Below, in pieces: positions 55,989 to 61,779 of a DNA stretch of 64,000 nt. The notes beneath the pieces are model-generated. The model did not search any database. It was not told the origin of the DNA and saw nothing but the letters and a program-made list of their open reading frames with translations. The position numbers and the translations under genes were made by a program. Origin of the DNA: Thomasclavelia ramosa DSM 1402 (GTDB lineage: Bacteria > Bacillota_I > Bacilli_A > Erysipelotrichales > Coprobacillaceae); the NCBI RefSeq assembly GCF_014131695.1, contig NZ_CP036346.1:1550001-1614000 (forward strand), in the 5' to 3' direction. Each line of letters opens with the position of its first letter. Position 1 is the stretch's first letter.

Positions 55989-56822
55989 TTATTTCTTATT
56001 TACTATTTTTATATAACAAAAATCATTCTCATATAAACCATCTTCGTCCAAAAAGAAATCTATATCTACCTCTTTATTATATATAACTTTAGGTTCACTA
56101 ATTAAACCATTACTACAGTAATAATATTTACTAAATATCCTATCTTCCATTTTTGTAATATACTTACTAATATAACTAGAAATTTTAGAATGACTTTCCA
56201 ACCCTTTATCTATTTTAACCGCAGTATTATAACCTTTATTATCTTGCCATGAAACAATATTATATACATCTCTATCCGTTTTACTTTTTATATTTGCATT
56301 TACCAATTGCATTTTATTATTACTATCCCGTATTAGCCCGTGCCAATGCAAAGCACCGTCCTTATGCAGTTCGGGAACAATTATATACTTAATACCATGT
56401 TTCTTAGACTGATTTTTTAAATACTCTAGTGTTCTTTTTTTTAAATCTTCCAAATTATACCTATCTTCTACTTTATCCTTAGAAAATGTAAGAGTTATAA
56501 AATAATCCCAATCATTGAGAATAGCCATATTAAACACCTTAGACTTAGAACGTCTCTTAGACCTTGCAATATTATATTTCCTAATATCTTCATAATCATA
56601 AAGCAAACCCAACTTTTTAAGAAACCTGTCTAAATCAGTTAAACCGTCATTGTAAACCGATATATCATACTTACCGTCTTTATCCTCTTCTATATAGTCC
56701 CTAATCTTGACATTATTCTTAAAAAGTATTTGCTTTTCAAAAGACCCGTAATCTTTTACAACGTAGTTAGTATAGACGTTACATTCTTTATCATGCAATC
56801 CACTTAAATCTATAACAATCAC
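55989..56822 (-). CDS. Rolling-circle replication initiator (HUH Rep)
   Basis: 277 aa. HUH endonuclease motifs in order: motif I YFITLTFS (107-114), motif II ALHWHGLI with His159 and His161, motif III Y217-I-S-K-Y221-I-T-K, two tyrosines four residues apart as in the phiX174 gpA/microvirus-type Rep (YxxKYxxK). It nicks the origin and starts rolling-circle copying of the phage. Best start is GTG 56822; no better in-frame start exists nearby and the ribosome site is weak. The hairpin cluster that could be its target lies directly upstream. Confidence 0.88.
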   Translation of the reverse strand: MIVIDLSGLHDKECNVYTNYVVKDYGSFEKQILFKNNVKIRDYIEEDKDGKYDISVYNDGLTDLDRFLKKLGLLYDYEDIRKYNIARSKRRSKSKVFNMAILNDWDYFITLTFSKDKVEDRYNLEDLKKRTLEYLKNQSKKHGIKYIIVPELHKDGALHWHGLIRDSNNKMQLVNANIKSKTDRDVYNIVSWQDNKGYNTAVKIDKGLESHSKISSYISKYITKMEDRIFSKYYYCSNGLISEPKVIYNKEVDIDFFLDEDGLYENDFCYIKIVNKK

Positions 56823-56833
56823 CTACAATCTAG

Positions 56834-57025
56834 GGGGTACCCCGATAGTGTCCCTATATCAAGTAAGGGACACGCCTTTAAACCATTTTTTTCACTCGCC
56901 GTTAGGCGTCCTAAAGTGTATATATACACTTTAGGGTTGCAACAGTGTTTATGCCTTACACTTCCACAACAACAAAAGTGCATAACCGCTGCGCTTTTAT
57001 AACTTTTGCGGTTGTGTCGTTGTCG
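56834..57025. other. Hairpin cluster, candidate replication origin/packaging region
   Basis: The 275 bases between rep and the ATPase gene are GC-richer than anything around and hold at least five stems: GGGGTACCCC (56834-56843); GTGTCCCT/AGGGACAC (56848-56873); CGCC-GTTA-GGCG (56897-56908); the 26-bp perfect palindrome whose arms are CCTAAAGTGTATA and TATACACTTTAGG (56910-56935); and AACCGC/GCGGTT (56984-57013) inside a longer imperfect stem. No coding frame. Such intergenic clusters hold the plus and minus origins in filamentous phages. Confidence 0.65.
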
Positions 57026-57097
57026 GCTACGTATTATAATTTAGAACCTACTCGGCTCGCTTTGCTCGTGGACCCTCGTTGGATCTAAATTAAAATA

Positions 57098-57784
57098 CTA
57101 TGTTTTTAATTTTTCACCATTATCCCAACCATAAGAATTATATAGAGAACGTATATAATCACTTTGAATGAACTTAATTTTCTTGAACGGGTGTATCTTC
57201 ATTTTTTTATTAATATCGACTTCCTCATAAAGTGCTTTATAATCATAGTCCCGATACCACCGAACTTTTGTATATCGTCCAAATATAGTCTTGCACACTC
57301 CATATTCGATAGTTAATCTACGAATAGTCTTATGTACTAATTCGTGGTCTTGACTAGCCCAATAGAACATTTTGCCATTACCTTTGCGGTTTAAGGACAA
57401 TGCTTGTCTTATCTCTTTAGGAAATACCTTATCAGTAGCGGGGAATTCATTTTGAACTTCGTCCCACATAAATACTATAGGTTTATCGTACTGCACACCC
57501 GTTTGTCTAACATCATTAAACTCAAAATCTTGGATTGACAAACCGAAATTAGTACAAATATAAATATCATTTCCATGTTTATTCCTTAAATTTAAAGCAA
57601 TTTTAGTCATTGCCATAGTTTTTCCACAACCATACATACCCGTTAAACAACGTACACCGTACATGTGCAATTTTTTACCATATTTTTTAAATCTATATAA
57701 ATCAATTAATTTCCATTTTATTAAATCTAAAAGTATTATCTTAAATTCAAATTCCTTTATCTTTTGTTTAGTTTCATTTTTCAT
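57098..57784 (-). CDS. Zot/pI-like phage assembly ATPase
   Basis: 228 aa. Walker A GMYGCGKT (49-56) and Walker B IVFMWDE (103-109), followed by NRKGNGKMFYWASQDHELV, in the Zot (pI) family pattern: MYGVRCLTG then TKIALN ... FMWDEVQNEFPA. This ATPase drives export and coating of ssDNA in filamentous phages. Unlike pI of Gram-negative phages it shows no C-terminal membrane helix or outer domain, which fits a host without outer membrane; membrane contact would need a partner. Good ribosome site AAAGGGGTTTTTT. Confidence 0.9.
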   Translation of the reverse strand: MKNETKQKIKEFEFKIILLDLIKWKLIDLYRFKKYGKKLHMYGVRCLTGMYGCGKTMAMTKIALNLRNKHGNDIYICTNFGLSIQDFEFNDVRQTGVQYDKPIVFMWDEVQNEFPATDKVFPKEIRQALSLNRKGNGKMFYWASQDHELVHKTIRRLTIEYGVCKTIFGRYTKVRWYRDYDYKALYEEVDINKKMKIHPFKKIKFIQSDYIRSLYNSYGWDNGEKLKT

Positions 57785-57812
57785 AAAAAACCCCTTTATA
57801 TAAATACTGTTG

Positions 57813-57851
57813 TTAATACACTGCGCCGTAGAACGTTGCGCAGTGTATTAA
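57813..57851. repeat. 14-bp perfect hairpin between ATPase and minor coat genes
   Basis: TTAATACACTGCGC (57813-57826) and GCGCAGTGTATTAA (57838-57851), 11-base loop. It overlaps the stop of the 82-aa gene. Neither strand has a T-run after it, so it is not a normal terminator. A single such strong hairpin outside the origin is what a filamentous-phage packaging signal looks like; an mRNA processing or coupling element is the alternative. Confidence 0.6.
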
Positions 57852-58096
57852 TTAACACCAGGTATCTTTATATATACCCATTCTATAATTGCCCAAAGTA
57901 TATCAATGCTAGCCCACAACACTACACTAGCGAATACCATTGCAAACGGCGAACTGCCAAAGAAATATATACCATACTGCAACAAATCATAAAATACACT
58001 TGTAATAGAGCCTTGCTCACTATTCATCTTAGGTAAAAGACCAATAAGAAAATTTGCAAAGCCAAAGAAAACTTTTAGCACCAATTCAGTTATCAT
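57848..58096 (-). CDS. Phage membrane protein, pVI-like candidate
   Basis: 82 aa, two hydrophobic helices (about 3-20 and 47-72). Starts ATGA-coupled to the stop of the upstream frame (58093-58096). Position just before the ATPase gene, small size and hydrophobic profile match pVI-type end proteins of filamentous virions. No sequence signature to confirm it. Confidence 0.6.
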   Translation of the reverse strand: MITELVLKVFFGFANFLIGLLPKMNSEQGSITSVFYDLLQYGIYFFGSSPFAMVFASVVLWASIDILWAIIEWVYIKIPGVN

Positions 58097-58857
58097 TTTT
58101 CGCTACCTACCTTATTATTAGCATTTTGACCACTATGTCCGTCTCCCTCTATTGGTTTAGATTTTCTAATTAAAAACAAAACGTGAGAATAATGGTACCA
58201 ACACAAGAATATAGCAACTAACCCCGTACCTAATGCACGAGTATAAGGCTGAGCATAAGAAAGGAAAGATAAGTCTATAGACTGTCTATGTCCAAAGATT
58301 GTAAAAACTATAGGAGTAAATATATCGCCCCTAACCTCTTTAGTTTTAGTAAGACTATCTAATATACTTAAATCTATACCAATTTTATTACTAAGAGTAT
58401 CTTGTATAGTTTTAAAATTACTATCTAGAAAATTATCACTAGGAACAAATAGACCTTTTAATAAATTTCCTAACAACTCTAGAAAATAGCTAAGAACTTC
58501 CCCTAAAACATCAAAGAAAGTACCTATAAAATCAAATAAAGGCTGAAAAATAAGTTTGATTAAGTTACCAATAGCTGAAGTTAAAGAAGAAACAAGACCA
58601 CCAAGAAAATCTAAAACTTTACCTACTGCACCCGTTACTTTATCAACTGAACCAACAACAAAATCAAAGCCACCGCTTATTAAACCGCCAATCGTATCGA
58701 ACGCCGAACCAAGAAAATCAGTAAGCCCGCCGAAAATATCGCCAAACCAACCGGTAATATCTTCCCACCATCCGCTACTATCTTCCCCGGAATCTCCGCC
58801 ACTACCTCCGGACGGATAACCGGTTCCACTAATAGCGCCGCATGAAAACCCATAGAA
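58093..58857 (-). CDS. -1 frame part of the adsorption protein (Gly-rich linker and C-terminal domain)
   Basis: Open for 254 codons but with no ATG, GTG or TTG until the TTG at 58476, so most of it cannot be started on its own. It reads as real protein: a Gly/Ser linker (SGTGYPSGGSGGDSGEDSSG), repeated amphipathic Gly-Phe-Leu-Asp segments, then FVPSDNFLDSNF, a membrane helix (ALGTGLVAIFLCWYHYSHVLFLI) and a short polar tail. The 3' end is ATGA-coupled to the next gene. Entry by -1 frameshift at 58845-58851 from the 193-aa frame would give a 389-aa protein: signal peptide, N-domain, Gly linker, C-domain, membrane anchor, i.e. the pIII layout. Confidence 0.7.
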   Translation of the reverse strand, partial: FYGFSCGAISGTGYPSGGSGGDSGEDSSGWWEDITGWFGDIFGGLTDFLGSAFDTIGGLISGGFDFVVGSVDKVTGAVGKVLDFLGGLVSSLTSAIGNLIKLIFQPLFDFIGTFFDVLGEVLSYFLELLGNLLKGLFVPSDNFLDSNFKTIQDTLSNKIGIDLSILDSLTKTKEVRGDIFTPIVFTIFGHRQSIDLSFLSYAQPYTRALGTGLVAIFLCWYHYSHVLFLIRKSKPIEGDGHSGQNANNKVGSEK

Positions 58858-59261
58858 TTAATCCTATCTAACAACGTAGTATCATTGGTTTCATAGCGAA
58901 ATGAAGCATTAGAATTATTGACCTCTGCTACACCAACATTAGCAGTTGTAGCGTCGAACCAACCATCAGCAGAATTATAAATAGCATCACCAACAAATGA
59001 AATATTAAGAACAGGTTTACCACCGTAAGAACCTTCCTTAAAAGTGGCGCTATTATAATAATAAAATTCTATTTCCTTATCATTTTTTAATAAAATAAAA
59101 CAATACTTGTACTCTTTATCTTGAACCGTATAAGCATTAACACTAGAACCAGTAATAAATATAGAACTAAATACAATACCTAAAGTAAGAAGTATTTTTT
59201 CAATTTTGTGATTTTCCTTAAATTTAAGAATATGATCACGCGCATTTTTTATAATTTTCAT
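58680..59261 (-). CDS. Phage adsorption (pIII-like) protein, zero-frame product
   Basis: 193 aa, AAAGGAT ribosome site. Signal peptide with helix ILLTLGIVFSSIFITGSSVNA, cleavage likely near residue 43, then a beta-rich domain of about 95 residues. If no frameshift occurs, the protein continues HAALLVEPVIRPE and ends with a membrane helix ILPVGLAIFSAGLLIFLVRR, which resembles the hydrophobic part of the 46-aa coat protein (ILLPVGITIM). With the -1 shift after residue 139 it gains the Gly-rich linker and large C-domain instead. N-domain probably binds the host receptor; that is inference. Confidence 0.75.
   Translation of the reverse strand: MKIIKNARDHILKFKENHKIEKILLTLGIVFSSIFITGSSVNAYTVQDKEYKYCFILLKNDKEIEFYYYNSATFKEGSYGGKPVLNISFVGDAIYNSADGWFDATTANVGVAEVNNSNASFRYETNDTTLLDRINSMGFHAALLVEPVIRPEVVAEIPGKIVADGGKILPVGLAIFSAGLLIFLVRRSIRLAV
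58845..58851 (-). promoter_or_regulatory. Slippery heptamer G GGT TTT for -1 frameshifting
   Basis: On the minus strand the zero frame reads ATG GGT TTT CAT. The heptamer G GGT TTT is in the X XXY YYZ phase; slipping back one base gives GGG TTT TCA TGC, exactly the -1 frame, which opens only six bases earlier (its stop is at 58858-58860). AACCGGT and ATCCG downstream (about 58817-58827) could pair with CGGAT and ACCGGTT (about 58750-58775) as a stimulatory fold. Confidence 0.6.
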
Positions 59262-59331
59262 AAATTTTTATCCTTTCTATAAAATTAAAGGGCTAGGAAT
59301 AAATATCCTAACCCAATATAAGAAGTTAATC

Positions 59332-59472
59332 TTATAAGAATTTATAAACAATTCTTGGGATAAGACTAACGCCAATCATAATTCCCATGATTGTAATGCC
59401 GACAGGTAATAAAATACCTAAATCCGAATTAATACTGTCAGTAATCGGCTTTAACATTTCAGCAGTTAACAT
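59332..59472 (-). CDS. Major coat protein, pVIII-like
   Basis: 46 aa behind a very strong ATAAGGAGG ribosome site. Begins MLTAEMLKPI, has an amphipathic first third, a hydrophobic helix ILLPVGITIMGIMIGVSLI and the basic end RIVYKFL: acidic/amphipathic front, membrane span, positive tail, as in filamentous phage major coats. No signal peptide, unlike M13 pVIII. The strong ribosome site fits a protein needed in thousands of copies. Confidence 0.8.
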   Translation of the reverse strand: MLTAEMLKPITDSINSDLGILLPVGITIMGIMIGVSLIPRIVYKFL

Positions 59473-59486
59473 TTTTGATTTCCTCC

Positions 59487-59804
59487 TTATATAAAATTTC
59501 TTAAGAATTTATAAAACATAACTAAGAAGAATACAGCTAGAGCAACAACAAGACCCAAGTAAACAACATTATTATTTAATTGTGTATTGTATTGAAGTGT
59601 TTCCAAGTTATGGTTTATACTTTGTAACTCAACCAATAATTGGTCTTGATTGTCTAACTGTTGGTTAGACGTTTCGTTTTGCATTTGGGCTTGTTCATCT
59701 TTTGTATAAAAATACTGACTAAGCAGTTGATTAAGTACCTCAATATCAATGCTTGATGTTTCATCAACTGAAGTGCCCTCTTGAATATCTTCATCCATAG
59801 TCAC
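59487..59804 (-). CDS. Phage C-tail-anchored coiled-coil protein
   Basis: 105 aa; acidic N-terminus, a Gln/Asn-rich probable coiled coil (residues 25-75) and a C-terminal membrane helix VVYLGLVVALAVFFLVMFYKFL. GTG start overlaps the stop of the 24-aa gene (GTGA), with AAAGG six bases upstream; ATG at 59798 is an alternative. Likely minor virion or assembly protein; function unknown. Confidence 0.7.
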   Translation of the reverse strand: MTMDEDIQEGTSVDETSSIDIEVLNQLLSQYFYTKDEQAQMQNETSNQQLDNQDQLLVELQSINHNLETLQYNTQLNNNVVYLGLVVALAVFFLVMFYKFLRNFI

Positions 59805-59875
59805 CTGTTACCTTTCAGCAATCCATAAATTGTACCAATAACTAAAGCACCTACAAAAAGCCATATCATACTCAT
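59801..59875 (-). CDS. 24-aa phage membrane protein, pVII/pIX-like
   Basis: Starts MSMIWLFVGALVIG and ends LLKGNR: one short membrane helix with a basic end. GAGGT lies about eight bases upstream, its ATG follows the previous stop by one base and its own stop overlaps the next start (GTGA). Such coupling shows a real gene. The tiny end proteins pVII and pIX of M13 (32-33 aa) have the same form. Confidence 0.7.
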   Translation of the reverse strand: MSMIWLFVGALVIGTIYGLLKGNR

Positions 59876-59876
59876 A

Positions 59877-60149
59877 TTATTGACCTCGTTTAATGAAACC
59901 ACATACATTGACATAATTTCCATTTTTACGATAATTGAAATCGCCCTCTAAACCTAACATAGAAACAGTTTTTAAACCTTCGCACATCTGTTCATAAGCA
60001 ACTGGTGTAAGCCATTCATAACCGCACAAACTGCCTTCAACATTATCCTTACCATGCTCCATATCGTTATAATGGACTTTTACACCCGTAACATGTTTAC
60101 CTTGTTTATTTTCATAATCTAAACTTTCAATTCCTACAATCTTAATCAT
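59877..60149 (-). CDS. Phage ssDNA-binding-like protein (pV role)
   Basis: 90 aa from the ATG at 60149, with AGAGGA upstream; a start ten codons earlier has no ribosome site. IKIVGIESLDYENKQGKHVTGVKVHY ... GLEGDFNYRKNGNYVNVCGFIKRG reads as a small beta-barrel (OB-like). First gene of the phage and next to the coat genes, where filamentous phages keep the protein that coats the plus strand. Assigned by fold impression and position. Confidence 0.6.
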   Translation of the reverse strand: MIKIVGIESLDYENKQGKHVTGVKVHYNDMEHGKDNVEGSLCGYEWLTPVAYEQMCEGLKTVSMLGLEGDFNYRKNGNYVNVCGFIKRGQ

Positions 60150-60195
60150 TTTCTTTTTCCTCTTTTCTTTATTTTTCATTTAATTAAATAAGAAT

Positions 60196-60223
60196 ACTTT
60201 ATGTAAGAATAATTACGTATGTA
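60196..60223. repeat. Second Xer-like palindrome at the right phage end
   Basis: ACTTTATGTAA, spacer GAATAA, TTACGTATGTA: 11-6-11 layout overlapping the right dif-type site. The first arm equals 55726-55736. Confidence 0.55.
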
Positions 60224-60238
60224 TACATTATGCGAAGT
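60211..60238 (-). other. Right prophage junction, dif/attP hybrid
   Basis: On the minus strand: XerC arm ACTTCGCATAA and spacer TGTATA, identical to the left site over 17 bases, then CATACGTAATT instead of the XerD arm TTATGTAAATT. The odd arm lies on the phage side, so the phage attP had a good XerC arm and a poor XerD arm. Confidence 0.85.
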
Positions 60239-60272
60239 TATATATGTTATATCTACTTTACTAATTATAAGA

Positions 60273-60299
60273 GGTAAGGAGTTTTTAATATTCCTTACC
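60273..60299. terminator. Hairpin at the end of purF
   Basis: GGTAAGGA and TCCTTACC with an 11-base loop, spanning the purF stop. On the minus strand it is followed by TCTTATAATT, a weak U-tract. Confidence 0.5.
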
Positions 60300-61709
60300 T
60301 TTCTTGATTTTATCCATTTCAAATGAATCATATAAATTTGTTACATATTCACCATTGAAACAAGCTAAACATAAACTACATTTATGTTTTTCTTTATTAA
60401 AATGGATAGATTTATCAATTCCTTCTTCAGTAATAAAGGCAAGTGAATCAGCTTCAATATAATTGCATAATTCATTAACATTCAAACGATTAGAAATTAA
60501 TTCGTCCATGGTTGACATATCAACACCATAAAAACAAGGATATTTGATTGCTGGTGAAGCAATTCTTACATGCACTTCTCTAGCACCAGCTTCTTTTAAC
60601 AATCGTACAATTCTTTTAGAGGTAGTTCCACGTACAATTGAATCATCAATCATAACAACACGTTTTCCTTTAACAATTGAAGAAACCGCAGATAATTTCA
60701 TTCGAACCCCCTGCTCTCTCATTTCTTGAGTAGGTTGAATAAAAGTACGACCTACATATTTATTCTTAATCAGACCCATTTCATAAGGAATATTAGCTGC
60801 TTCTGCATATCCGATTGCAGCAGAAATAGAAGAATCAGGAACACCAATAACTAAATCAGCTTCTACTGGTGCTTCTTTAAATAATTGTTTACCAGCAAGT
60901 TTTCTAGTTGTATGAACATTTATTCCATCTAAATTACTATCTGGTCGTGAAAAATAAATATATTCCATTGCACATATTTTATCAGTAACATCATTTGTAT
61001 AAAGCTTTGATTTGATTTGACCGTCTTTGACTCTAACGATTTCACCAGGTTCTAAATCACGAACAAATTTTGCACCAACAACTTCAAATGCACACGTTTC
61101 TGATGAAAATACATATGCCCCATTAGGCAATTGACCAATAGAAACAGGTCGCAAACCATACTTATCTCTTGCTACATACAAAGCATTCTCAATCAAAATC
61201 AAAAAGGCAAATGCACCATCAAGTTTGTTTAAGGAATTACAAATACGATCAATCATATGACCTTCTTCACGCATAATTAAATGACCTAAAATCTCAGTAT
61301 CTGAAGAACTAGAAAAAATGCTTCCTTTTTTTTCTAAGTCCGCCTTTAAGACATTGGCATTAACAATATTTCCATTGTGTGCAATTCCTAAAGATCCATT
61401 TAAGGTTCTAAATAATAATGGCTGAACATTAGCAATTCCACCACCACCAGCTGTTGAATAACGAACATGACCAATAGCATGATCACCTTTCATTTTGCTA
61501 ATTTTATCTTGATCAAATACTTCAGTAACTAGCCCTTCACCCTTTTGAATTGACAAAGCTTCTTTATTTTTTACAACAATACCAGCAGCTTCTTGCCCCC
61601 GGTGTTGTAAACTATGTAATCCATAGTAGCACATTGCTGCAGCATTTTCATATCCACAAACTGCAAATACTCCACATTCCTCATGTAATTCTCGATCTTT
61701 TGAAAACAT
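60285..61709 (-). CDS. purF: Amidophosphoribosyltransferase
   Basis: First step of purine synthesis (PRPP plus glutamine to phosphoribosylamine). 474 aa. An 11-residue propeptide precedes the nucleophile Cys12 (CGVFAVCGY), as in the B. subtilis-type enzyme. PRPP loop VVMIDDSIVRGTT and C-terminal Fe-S cysteines (HKCSLCLACF) are present. Good ribosome site GAGGAGG. It is alone here, without other pur genes. First host gene to the right of dif, and on the minus strand. Confidence 0.97.
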   Translation of the reverse strand: MFSKDRELHEECGVFAVCGYENAAAMCYYGLHSLQHRGQEAAGIVVKNKEALSIQKGEGLVTEVFDQDKISKMKGDHAIGHVRYSTAGGGGIANVQPLLFRTLNGSLGIAHNGNIVNANVLKADLEKKGSIFSSSSDTEILGHLIMREEGHMIDRICNSLNKLDGAFAFLILIENALYVARDKYGLRPVSIGQLPNGAYVFSSETCAFEVVGAKFVRDLEPGEIVRVKDGQIKSKLYTNDVTDKICAMEYIYFSRPDSNLDGINVHTTRKLAGKQLFKEAPVEADLVIGVPDSSISAAIGYAEAANIPYEMGLIKNKYVGRTFIQPTQEMREQGVRMKLSAVSSIVKGKRVVMIDDSIVRGTTSKRIVRLLKEAGAREVHVRIASPAIKYPCFYGVDMSTMDELISNRLNVNELCNYIEADSLAFITEEGIDKSIHFNKEKHKCSLCLACFNGEYVTNLYDSFEMDKIKKGKEY

Positions 61710-61737
61710 TAACTAACCTCCTCTTAAATACTTTTAC

Positions 61738-61766
61738 ATTTTATAATGCAGAGATAGGTTAGTCAA
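61738..61766 (-). promoter_or_regulatory. Promoter of purF
   Basis: On the minus strand TTGACT (61766-61761), 17-bp spacer, TAAAAT (61743-61738). I see no PurBox-like pair or purine riboswitch in the short leader. Confidence 0.7.
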
Positions 61767-61779
61767 TAAAAAATAGGTA

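Larger units (their letters stand above)
55392..60238 (-). mobile_element. Filamentous (inovirus-like) prophage integrated at dif
   Basis: 4819 bp between the two dif-type sites (one site plus the phage). All genes lie on the minus strand, against the host gene to its left. Order in transcription: ssDNA-binding-like protein, 24-aa coat, 105-aa anchor protein, 46-aa major coat, adsorption protein with -1 frameshift, 82-aa membrane protein, Zot/pI ATPase, hairpin region, HUH Rep, small protein, HTH protein. There is no integrase, transposase, capsid or tail gene and no secretin (pIV), which fits a phage of a single-membrane host using XerC/XerD. Intact as far as can be judged. Confidence 0.88.

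Noticed and set aside
56834-57025. CRISPR array or tRNA cluster in the hairpin region
   Set aside because: The stems are all different, there are no regularly spaced repeats, and no cloverleaf can be formed.
57813-57851. Intrinsic terminator at the 14-bp hairpin
   Set aside because: No T-run on either strand after the stem, and the ATPase gene directly downstream needs the same transcript.
57764-58036. Plus-strand 90-codon open frame in the prophage
   Set aside because: Lies across the hairpin and antisense to the 82-aa and ATPase genes; no ribosome site or recognisable protein features.
58556-58819. Plus-strand 87-codon Pro-rich open frame
   Set aside because: It is the antisense shadow of the Gly/Ser-rich linker and repeats of the phage adsorption protein; no ribosome site and opposite to all phage genes.
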